A DNA stretch of 12,413 bases from assembly GCA_035495555.1 (NCBI GenBank), contig DATJFQ010000014.1, positions 1 to 12,413 of the forward strand, read 5' to 3'. Position 1 is the first letter of the stretch, and every line of letters starts with the position of its first letter. The DNA is from DATJFQ01 sp035495555. Lineage in GTDB: Bacteria > Acidobacteriota > Vicinamibacteria > Vicinamibacterales > 2-12-FULL-66-21. The position numbers and the translations under genes were made by a program. Shown in pieces: positions 7,199 to 12,413 of the stretch. Below the pieces are notes generated by a model. The model saw nothing but the letters and a program-made list of their open reading frames with translations. It was not told the origin of the DNA and made no database searches.

Positions 7199-7204
7199 AT
7201 TATA
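7199..7204 (-). promoter_or_regulatory. Candidate -10 box (TATAAT) ahead of the permease
   Basis: A perfect TATAAT on the - strand overlaps the thiE stop codon and sits 48 nt before the permease ATG, leaving room for a short leader with the ribosome site. No convincing -35 hexamer is seen 16-18 nt upstream. In DNA this GC-rich an exact -10 is uncommon, but chance remains possible. Confidence 0.4.
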
Positions 7205-7817
7205 CACGGAGGGCCGCGAGATACTGCCGGGTGCGGCTCTCGGGGTTTCCCCCCGCGAGGAGGTCCGAGATCACGGCAACGGCGGCAGCGCCCGCACGCA
7301 TGACATCAGGCGCGCGCTCGAGCGTCATGCCCCCGATCGCGACGACGGGACGGCCACTGGCGGCCGCGTGCCGGACCAGGTGCAGTCCGCGGGCGGTGTA
7401 CCCGGTGTGTTTCGTCAGCGTCGAAAAGATTGGACCGACGGCAAGATAGGACGCCGAGCTGGACGCCGCCGCCTCGATCTGCTGTTCCCCGTGGGTGGAG
7501 ATCCCGATCTGCGCATCGGGTCCGAGAATCCGGCGGGCGTCGTCGACCGCCATGTCCTCCTGCCCGAGGTGCACGCCGTCGGCGGCGCTCATCCGGGCGA
7601 TGTCGACGAAGTCGTTGATGAGGATCGTGGCGCCGCCCGCGTGGCACCGCCGGACGACTTCGTCGGCGAGCGCCAGCCGCGCACCCGATGCCGGCGTCTT
7701 GTCGCGGAGTTGGACCAACTTCGCCCCGCCGCGGAGAAACGCGTCGAGCACGTCGAGCGGCGCGAGACCGTGCGCCGCGCAGAGACTCACGTCGAGGATC
7801 GAATAGAGCGGAAACAC
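7200..7817 (-). CDS. thiE: Thiamine phosphate synthase
   Basis: ThiE joins hydroxymethylpyrimidine diphosphate and the thiazole phosphate to make thiamine phosphate. The 205-residue TIM barrel has every family signature: AKLVQLRDK (36-40), TILINDFVDIA (Asn68, Asp69), DGVHLGQEDM (80-89), IGISTHG (Ser107-His109), YLAVGPIFSTLTKH (127-136) and VVAIGGM. It is complete at both ends. The start is a GTG at 7817 giving VFPLYSILD; later in-frame starts would remove the first barrel strand. No Shine-Dalgarno is visible because the upstream sequence is already the GAGAACC repeat array. No other thiamine gene is nearby. It is co-directional with accC upstream and the permease 49 nt downstream, but the array may separate it from accC transcription. 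Confidence 0.95.
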   Translation of the reverse strand: MFPLYSILDVSLCAAHGLAPLDVLDAFLRGGAKLVQLRDKTPASGARLALADEVVRRCHAGGATILINDFVDIARMSAADGVHLGQEDMAVDDARRILGPDAQIGISTHGEQQIEAAASSSASYLAVGPIFSTLTKHTGYTARGLHLVRHAAASGRPVVAIGGMTLERAPDVMRAGAAAVAVISDLLAGGNPESRTRQYLAALRV

Positions 7818-7823
7818 GAAAAA

Positions 7824-7955
7824 TCGGGTTCTCGGGTTCTCGGGCTCTTCGGTTCTCCGGTTGGGTTCTCAGGTTCTCAGGGTTCTCGGGTTAGTTCTCG
7901 GGGTTCTCGGGGTTCTCGGGGTTCTCGGGTTCTCGAAGTTTTCGGGTTCTCAGGT
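7824..7955. repeat. Left arm of inverted array, unit GGTTCTCGG
   Basis: About 12 GTTCTC cores with mostly 8-10 bp spacing, plus variants CTCTTC and GTTTTC, lie in one orientation. The most regular stretch, around 7892-7930, is four near-identical 9-bp units. The block begins a few bases from the thiE start codon. No spacer sequences separate the units, so it is not a CRISPR array. Confidence 0.85.
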
Positions 7956-8007
7956 TACGTTCGCGACTTTGCGGGGCTTGGTTCGGGTTCGCGGGTTAGG
8001 GCTCGCA

Positions 8008-8021
8008 CGTTGTGCACAACG
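8008..8021. repeat. 14-bp perfect palindrome in the array core
   Basis: CGTTGTGCACAACG is self-complementary over all 14 bases. It lies in the roughly 75-bp core between the two arms, near the point where the array orientation switches. It could be a dimer-protein binding site or the tip of a large hairpin; no function is known. Confidence 0.6.
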
Positions 8022-8031
8022 GAGTATTAGC

Positions 8032-8143
8032 CGGAGAACGCAACCTGCGAACCGAGAACGTAACCCGAGAACCGAGAACCTAACCCGAGAACCCCGAGAA
8101 CCCAACCCGAGAACCTCGAGAACCCTAGAACCCGAGAACCCCG
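8032..8143. repeat. Right arm of inverted array, unit CCGAGAACC
   Basis: Nine GAGAAC cores, plus a CTAGAACC variant, are all in the opposite orientation to the left arm. Irregular steps also match across the arms: ACGTAACC on the right answers GGTTACGT on the left. The block runs up to the accC stop codon at 8144-8146, so the array fills the entire accC-thiE spacer. Confidence 0.85.
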
Positions 8144-9520
8144 TTACACGGCCTCCGCCAGACCGTTCGAGGCCGGCTTCTTTTCGACCAGGTAACGGTC
8201 CATGAACGCAGTTCCCAGCCGCCCGGCGATGAAATCGGGGTCCGACAGAATCTTGAGATGCAGCGGAATCGACGTCTTGATTCCGTCGATGACGGTCATC
8301 TCGAGCGTGCGGCGCATACGCGCGATCGCTTCCTGGCGGTCGCGGCCGTGCACGATGATTTTCGCGATCAGCGAGTCGTAATACGGTGAGACGACGCACT
8401 CGGAATGCGCGAAGGTGTCGACGCGCACGCCCGGGCCGCCCGGTACGCTGAAGGCGTGGATCACGCCCGGCGACGGCGCGAACGTGATCGGATCTTCGGC
8501 GTTGATGCGGCACTCGATCGAGTGGCCGTTGAACGTCACGTCGCCCTGCTTGAACGACAGGCGCTCCCCCGCCGCAATCCGGATCTGTTCCTTGACGATG
8601 TCGACGCCGGTGATGAACTCGGTGACCGGGTGCTCGACCTGCACGCGCGTGTTCACTTCGAGGAAATAGAAATTGCCCTTGTCGTCGAGCAGGAACTCGA
8701 ACGTGCCGGCGTTGGTGTACTGCACCGCGCGCGCCGCATCGACGACCGTGCTGCCCATCTTGCGGCGCATCTTTTCCGTCACCGCAACGGAGGTCGCCTC
8801 CTCGAGCAGTTTCTGATGCCGCCGCTGGATCGAGCACTCGCGCTCGCCGAGATGAAGGACCGCGCCGTGATGATCCCCGAGTACCTGAAACTCGATGTGT
8901 CTCGGGTTTTCGACGTATTTCTCGAGATAGACGTCGCCGACGCCGAAGGCGGCTTCCGCTTCACGCTGCGCCGTCTTGAGATTCTTCGACAGCTCCTGCG
9001 GCTGCCGGATGACGCGCATCCCGCGCCCGCCGCCGCCCGCCACCGCCTTGATGATGATCGGGTAACCGAGGTCCTTCGCGACCTTGTGCGCGCGCTCCTC
9101 GCTGTCGATCGGGCCGTCGCTTCCGGGAAGAATCGGAACGCCGGCTTTCTTCATCGCACGCCGCGCCCGGGCCTTGTCGCCCAGCAGGCGGATCACGTTG
9201 GGCGTCGGGCCGATGAACTTGATGTGGCACGCCTCGCAGACTTCGGCGAGATACGCGCTCTCCGACAGGAAGCCGTATCCCGGGTGAATTGCGTCGGCAC
9301 CGGTGATTTCGGCGGCGCTGATGATCGCGGGAACGCTCAGGTAGCTGTCCGCACTCCTGGGCGGACCGATGCAGACGTCCTCGTCGGCGAACCGGACATG
9401 GAGCGAGTTTTCGTCCGCCTCCGAGTACACCGCGACCGTCTTGATTCCGAGCTCGCGGCAGGCGCAGATCACCCGCAGCGCGATCTCCCCGCGATTGGCG
9501 ATCAGAATCTTCTTAAACAT
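8144..9520 (-). CDS. accC: Acetyl-CoA carboxylase, biotin carboxylase subunit
   Basis: AccC carboxylates the biotin carried on AccB using ATP and bicarbonate, the first half of malonyl-CoA formation for fatty acid synthesis. The 458 residues align well with the E. coli enzyme (449 aa). The start is MFKKILIANRGEIALRV. Lys116 (GDKARAR), the glycine-rich ATP loop GGGGRGM (162-168) and ERECSIQRRHQK are present. So are the metal and catalytic residues Glu275, Glu288, Asn290 and Arg292 in FLEVNTRVQVEHPVTE, and Arg338 in ECRINAEDP. The subunit ends after the biotin carboxylase C-terminal domain, with no fused biotinyl domain, so it is the separate-subunit form. It lies 57 nt after accB. That spacer contains two CGATGNN heptamers in tandem (9551-9564) like the array at 11796-11837. 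The stop abuts the inverted GAGAAC array. Confidence 0.97.
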   Translation of the reverse strand: MFKKILIANRGEIALRVICACRELGIKTVAVYSEADENSLHVRFADEDVCIGPPRSADSYLSVPAIISAAEITGADAIHPGYGFLSESAYLAEVCEACHIKFIGPTPNVIRLLGDKARARRAMKKAGVPILPGSDGPIDSEERAHKVAKDLGYPIIIKAVAGGGGRGMRVIRQPQELSKNLKTAQREAEAAFGVGDVYLEKYVENPRHIEFQVLGDHHGAVLHLGERECSIQRRHQKLLEEATSVAVTEKMRRKMGSTVVDAARAVQYTNAGTFEFLLDDKGNFYFLEVNTRVQVEHPVTEFITGVDIVKEQIRIAAGERLSFKQGDVTFNGHSIECRINAEDPITFAPSPGVIHAFSVPGGPGVRVDTFAHSECVVSPYYDSLIAKIIVHGRDRQEAIARMRRTLEMTVIDGIKTSIPLHLKILSDPDFIAGRLGTAFMDRYLVEKKPASNGLAEAV

Positions 9521-9577
9521 GACACTGGCCGTCTACCGATGACCGGGCGCCGATGCGCGATGGGCAAGAGGCGATCG

Positions 9578-10072
9578 TCATGATGTCTTGATGGCGAACA
9601 GCCGTTCGCCGTACTGCACCGGCTTGCCGTTCTCGACGTAGGCGCTGACGATCTCGCCCTCGTACTCCGACGTGATCTCGTTCATCAGCTTCATCGCTTC
9701 GATGATGCAGAGCACCTGATCCTTCTTGACCCGTTGACCGATCTCGACAAAGGCCGCCGCGCCGGGCTCGGGCGAGCGGTAGAAGGTGCCGACGATGGGA
9801 GACTTGACGACGGCGAGCTCCATGGAGTCGTCGATGTCCGCGGTGGACGCGGGCGACGAGGCAGGAGCCGGCGCGAGCGCCGGAACCGGAGGGACTGTCG
9901 TCACGTTCGGCATCGGGACCAGCGGCATCGACGGCAGGGGACCGGTGTGAAACACGGGGCCGCCCCCCGCCTTGCGCACCCGCAGCTTGAGGCCGTCCTT
10001 CTCGAGCTCGAATTCCGCGAGGTCGTGCTGCCGAACGAGCTCCAGAATCCGTTCGATATCGGAGAATTCCAT
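9578..10072 (-). CDS. accB: Acetyl-CoA carboxylase, biotin carboxyl carrier protein
   Basis: AccB carries the covalently bound biotin between the carboxylase and carboxyltransferase halves of acetyl-CoA carboxylase. The 164-residue product has an N-terminal helical segment (EFSDIERILELVRQHDLAEF), a short KLRVRK strand and a flexible Pro/Ala/Val-rich linker (about 38-80). The biotinyl domain follows, starting at KSPIVGTFYRSPEPGAAAFVE. The biotinylation motif EAMKLMNEI is intact (Lys128 from the ATG), followed by GEIVSAYVENGKPVQYGERLFAI. I chose the ATG at 10072; a GTG directly before it (10075) is an alternative. It begins about 10 nt after the aminopeptidase stop and precedes accC, the usual accBC order. 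The partner carboxyltransferase genes accA and accD are not in the window. Confidence 0.96.
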   Translation of the reverse strand: MEFSDIERILELVRQHDLAEFELEKDGLKLRVRKAGGGPVFHTGPLPSMPLVPMPNVTTVPPVPALAPAPASSPASTADIDDSMELAVVKSPIVGTFYRSPEPGAAAFVEIGQRVKKDQVLCIIEAMKLMNEITSEYEGEIVSAYVENGKPVQYGERLFAIKTS

Positions 10073-10081
10073 CACCGCCGC

Positions 10082-11233
10082 CTACAGGAACGTCGGAACA
10101 TCCGTCAGCACCTCACATCCACCCGCCGTCACCAGCACGTCGTCTTCGATCCGGACGCCGCCGATTCCGGGAACATACGCGCCGGGCTCGATGGTGATGA
10201 CGACGCCTGGCACCAATGGGTCGTCCGGCTGCCCCGGCACCAGCCGCCCGACGCGCGGGTCCTCGTGGATCTCCAGGCCCAGACCGTGGCCGGTACCGTG
10301 CCCGAATGCGTCGGCCAGGCCGTGCCGTTCGAGCACTGAACGCGCCGCGGCGTCGACTTCGCTCGGCCGCCGCCCCGGGGCGACCGCCTCGAGCGCCGCC
10401 TGCTGAGCCTCGGCCACCGCGGCCAGCATGCGGGCCATTTCCGGAGAAGACGGCCCAAGCTGAACCGTGCGTGTCAGATCCACGCAGTATCCGCCGTACA
10501 CACCCCCAAAGTCCAGCACGGTAGGATCTCCAGCCTGGATGACCCGTTCCGTCGGGCTGGCGTGGGGCAACGCGCTGTTGGGTCCGGAGGCGACGATCGT
10601 ATCGAACGCGGGCCGTGAAAAACCGCTGCGGCGCATGGCCTCTTCGATGGCGTCCGCCACCTCCCGCTCCGTTCGGCCTGGCACCGCCAGCTCTGGCAGG
10701 CGGCGGGCAATCGCAGAGAGGCGCGACGCGGCCTCCCGGAAAATCGCGATTTCGCCGTCATCCTTCACCATCCGGACCCGCTCCACTACCCGTTCTGTCG
10801 GCACGAGCGGTCCGTTCCTTTCGGCCTTCCGGATCGATTCCGCTGACGGGGACGCGGACAACAGCGCCGACAGGGCGTTGAACCGCGCAACCGTGAGATA
10901 CGCGGCCTCGAAGCCGACCGGAGCCGCTCCGTTCGCGGCGATCACGTCCCGAATGGTTTCGTCATACGAGCGAGCGACCGGCTGCAGCGACAGGGCGGCG
11001 TCACCAAAGCCAGCGATAAGGTCCCGCGCTGCCGTGACGTACCGCGCGTCGACGATGAGCGTGCAGCCGTCGCTCGAGAGCACCAGCGCACCCGCTGTCC
11101 CGGCGAAACCGGTCAGGTATTGAATGTTCGGCAGGTGCGTGATCAGCAGCCTTTCAATCGAGGCACCAGCCAGGGAGCGACGGACGGCATCCAGGCGACG
11201 GGACACGGTCGAAGCGTCGAGTGGCGGCTTCAT
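10082..11233 (-). CDS. pepQ: Xaa-Pro aminopeptidase / M24B family metallopeptidase
   Basis: This is a dimetal creatinase-fold peptidase expected to remove residues preceding proline in the cytoplasm. The 383 residues divide into an N-terminal creatinase-like domain (1-140, with LLITHLPNIQYLTGFAG) and a pita-bread catalytic domain. All five metal ligands are visible: Asp241 (VLDFGG), Asp252 (CVDLTRT), His316 (GHGTGHGLGLEIHE), Glu349 (TIEPGAY) and Glu363 (VRIEDD). Aminopeptidase P (pepP) and prolidase (pepQ) of this size cannot be separated with certainty, so the symbol is tentative. Its ATG overlaps the TPR gene stop as ATGA, implying translational coupling, and accB follows within 10 nt. Bacterial pepQ-like genes often sit upstream of efp-accB-accC; here efp is absent from the position. 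Confidence 0.9.
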   Translation of the reverse strand: MKPPLDASTVSRRLDAVRRSLAGASIERLLITHLPNIQYLTGFAGTAGALVLSSDGCTLIVDARYVTAARDLIAGFGDAALSLQPVARSYDETIRDVIAANGAAPVGFEAAYLTVARFNALSALLSASPSAESIRKAERNGPLVPTERVVERVRMVKDDGEIAIFREAASRLSAIARRLPELAVPGRTEREVADAIEEAMRRSGFSRPAFDTIVASGPNSALPHASPTERVIQAGDPTVLDFGGVYGGYCVDLTRTVQLGPSSPEMARMLAAVAEAQQAALEAVAPGRRPSEVDAAARSVLERHGLADAFGHGTGHGLGLEIHEDPRVGRLVPGQPDDPLVPGVVITIEPGAYVPGIGGVRIEDDVLVTAGGCEVLTDVPTFL

Positions 11234-11751
11234 TCGGCCCCGCGCGCCCGCGCTGTCGTAATGGCATCGAGAAAACGTTCGAGGCGCGCGATTGCGCCGG
11301 CGTTCGGATCGGGCGGGGGCTCGAGCGGAACCACACGAAGGCGGGGTGGCGGTTCGACCTGCACGGCAGGCGGTGCCGGCTCCGTGGACGCCTCTTCCGC
11401 GGCCTCCTCCGAAACGGCTTCTGGCATCGGCAATTCCTCGGTCTGCTGAAGCCGGCTGTAGATGTCGGCCATCGCGCGAATCGCCGCGAGGTTCTCGGGC
11501 GCAATACGGAGCACGGCCTCGAGTTCCAGCCGTGCCGCTTCGTAGTCGCCAAGACCGACGAGCGCGCGGCCGAGGGTCACGCGCGCGGACAGATACGCGG
11601 GATGCCGCTGCAGCCCGAGCCGGCAGGTCTCGATCGCCTCCGGATAGCGGCCTTCCTTTCGGTATTCCTCGGCGAGGGCGGCAAAGGCAATCGATGCAGG
11701 ATCGGCGCTCACGCGCCGCCGCAACTGCTCAATCCGTGGACTGTCCACCAC
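11230..11751 (-). CDS. Small TPR protein
   Basis: The 173-residue product has TPR-type helix pairs in its N-terminal part (about 19-100): IAFAALAEEYRKEGRYPEAIETCRLGLQRHP, YLSARVTLGRALVGLGDYEAARLELEAVLRIAPEN and a third, partial repeat. A flexible Glu/Pro/Ala-rich stretch follows (about 107-150), then a short amphipathic helix (AIARLERFLDAITTARAR). There is no signal peptide or membrane segment, so it is likely a cytoplasmic scaffold; the partner is unknown. I start it at one of two adjacent GTG codons (11751 or 11748), because the frame further upstream reads through the heptamer array and terminator and is not protein-like. No strong ribosome site is seen. It is the first gene of the - strand run and overlaps the aminopeptidase gene by ATGA, so the two are probably made together. 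Confidence 0.78.
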   Translation of the reverse strand: MVDSPRIEQLRRRVSADPASIAFAALAEEYRKEGRYPEAIETCRLGLQRHPAYLSARVTLGRALVGLGDYEAARLELEAVLRIAPENLAAIRAMADIYSRLQQTEELPMPEAVSEEAAEEASTEPAPPAVQVEPPPRLRVVPLEPPPDPNAGAIARLERFLDAITTARARGAE

Positions 11752-11795
11752 TGAGAACTGTATCAGTGAAAGAAAGAAGGTGGAACGATGCTGCT

Positions 11796-11837
11796 CGATG
11801 TTCGATGGGCGATGGGCGATGGGCGATGGACGATGGA
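11796..11837. repeat. Heptamer tandem array, unit CGATGGG
   Basis: Six contiguous 7-bp units: CGATGTT, then CGATGGG three times, then CGATGGA twice. It lies between the TPR gene start and the terminator, so on the - strand it falls in the leader or promoter region of the TPR-aminopeptidase-accBC run. Two more tandem units of the same type (CGATGCG, CGATGGG) occur in the accB-accC spacer at 9551-9564. Confidence 0.85.
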
Positions 11838-11838
11838 C

Positions 11839-11878
11839 AAAAAAAAGAATGGGAGAACGTCTTTCCCCCATTCCTTTT
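11839..11878 (-). terminator. Strong intrinsic terminator for the PKD gene
   Basis: On the - strand a stem of 11 bp (one G-U pair), GAATGGGGGAA with TTCTCCCATTC, closes a 5-nt loop and is followed by eight T. Flanking AAAA can pair with part of the T-run to lengthen the stem. It begins about 55 nt after the PKD gene stop and should isolate that transcript from the TPR-acc run. On the + strand the stem is followed by only four T, so it is mainly one-directional. Confidence 0.85.
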
Positions 11879-11933
11879 CCTGAGCGACGGCTGAACGTGC
11901 GGCTTTCCTGCTCTCTCTTTGGGCTTCCTCGCT

Positions 11934-12413
11934 TTATTGCACGCCGACGGTGACCGACTGCGACGTGGTGGCCGTCTGGCCGGCACTGTCGGTGACCCTG
12001 AGAACGACGACGTGCGTGGTGCCCGCAAGGAACGAATGCGAGACCGTGGGTCCGTTGCCCGTCGACCCGTCGCCGAAGTCCCACGAGTAACTCACGATCG
12101 TGCGGCCGTTCACGGCGAGCGACTGGTTCGCGTCGAACACCACCGACGCTGAACTCCCGGCCGTTGCGGCCGGCGCCGTCGGCGTAAAGGTGAACTTCGC
12201 CAACGGCACGTCGGTCGTAACCGTGATTGTCTGGGTCGCCGTTCCCTTCCGTCCCGCATCGTCCGTGATCTTCAGCACGACGATGTAGCTGCCGGCGACC
12301 GTGTAGGTGTGGTTCACGAGGGGACCATCACCAAGCGCGCCGTCCCCGAAGTTCCACGCGTAATCCGTAATCTTGTGACCAGGGGTCGCGGCGGAGAGCG
12401 TCGCATTGAAGTT
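11934..12413 (-). CDS. PKD-repeat protein, C-terminal part (5' end outside window)
   Basis: The last 159 residues of a protein are visible, made of two PKD (polycystic kidney disease) immunoglobulin-like beta-sandwich domains. Each has the diagnostic core: ITDYAWNFGDGALGDG...NHTYTVAGSYIVVLKITD, and IVSYSWDFGDGSTGNG...SHSFLAGTTHVVVLRVTD. Both are followed by a TATQT/TTSQS-VTV closing strand. The frame is open to the window edge, so the methionine/valine at 12317 is internal. The protein ends right after the second repeat (VTVGVQ-TAA) with no sorting domain or membrane anchor. PKD arrays are usually found in secreted or surface proteins for protein or glycan binding, so an exported protein is likely, but its N-terminal function is out of view. 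The gene is closed by the terminator at 11839-11878 and is probably independent of the genes to its left. Confidence 0.88.
   Translation of the reverse strand, partial: NFNATLSAATPGHKITDYAWNFGDGALGDGPLVNHTYTVAGSYIVVLKITDDAGRKGTATQTITVTTDVPLAKFTFTPTAPAATAGSSASVVFDANQSLAVNGRTIVSYSWDFGDGSTGNGPTVSHSFLAGTTHVVVLRVTDSAGQTATTSQSVTVGVQ

Noticed and set aside
3590..7303. Very long + strand open frames (595, 441 and 379 codons) opposite folD, the channel and the permease
   Set aside because: They lack any recognisable domain, are Arg/Asp/His-rich as expected for antisense frames in GC-rich coding DNA, and run across gene boundaries on the other strand.
7824..8143. CRISPR array
   Set aside because: Units are 8-10 bp, nearly contiguous and without unique spacers, and the orientation reverses midway. 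No cas gene is near.
7368..8205. Long + strand reading frames through the GTTCTC array (VLG-rich peptides) and a - strand frame at 7950-8837
   Set aside because: A 9-bp unit keeps any frame open, so these are by-products of the repeat. They also overlap thiE and accC, which have clear family motifs on the - strand.
11752..12084. N-terminal extension of the small TPR protein
   Set aside because: The extension reads through the heptamer array (HRPSPIAHRPS), the terminator and the PKD gene end on the same strand, so it is not a real coding extension.

Overview
The window is high-GC, gene-dense bacterial chromosome. The presence of kdsD and lapB points to a Gram-negative, lipopolysaccharide-making organism. 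Gene order, codon use and the abundant short-period intergenic repeats suggest an Acidobacteriota-like genome, perhaps Vicinamibacteria, but this is inference and no marker gene settles it.

Left part (2-2953, + strand): the 3' end of kdsD (arabinose-5-phosphate isomerase, Kdo synthesis) and a complete lapB-like gene (LPS assembly regulator) point the same way. They are separated by about 1.2 kb without an intact gene. That gap holds nonamer arrays in opposite orientation (GCAAAGATC on the left, GATCTTTGC on the right), an inner inverted pair of a different nonamer, and the frameshifted remains of a GxxExxY / PDDEXK_3 nuclease-like gene.

Middle and right part (3012-11751, - strand, transcribed right to left): a long co-directional run. 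It starts with a small TPR gene overlapping an M24 aminopeptidase by ATGA, then accB and accC (acetyl-CoA carboxylase). A 320-bp inverted array of GTTCTC/GAGAAC repeats follows. After it come thiE (thiamine phosphate synthase), a CAT-type amino acid permease, a two-TM K+ channel with a cytoplasmic RCK domain, folD (overlapping the channel gene by ATGA) and coaE. coaE and lapB converge across a 58-bp spacer. The theme is cofactor and precursor supply (biotin-dependent carboxylation, thiamine, folate C1, CoA) together with ion and amino acid transport.

Right edge (11752-12413): a heptamer tandem array, a strong intrinsic terminator for the - strand, and the 3' end of a PKD-repeat protein whose transcript that terminator should end.

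The most unusual content is non-coding: two unrelated loci (kdsD-lapB and accC-thiE) each carry 9-bp-period tandem arrays that reverse orientation at a centre. One encloses a decayed GxxExxY gene, the other only a short core with a 14-bp palindrome. They may be two stages of the same uncharacterised element class.
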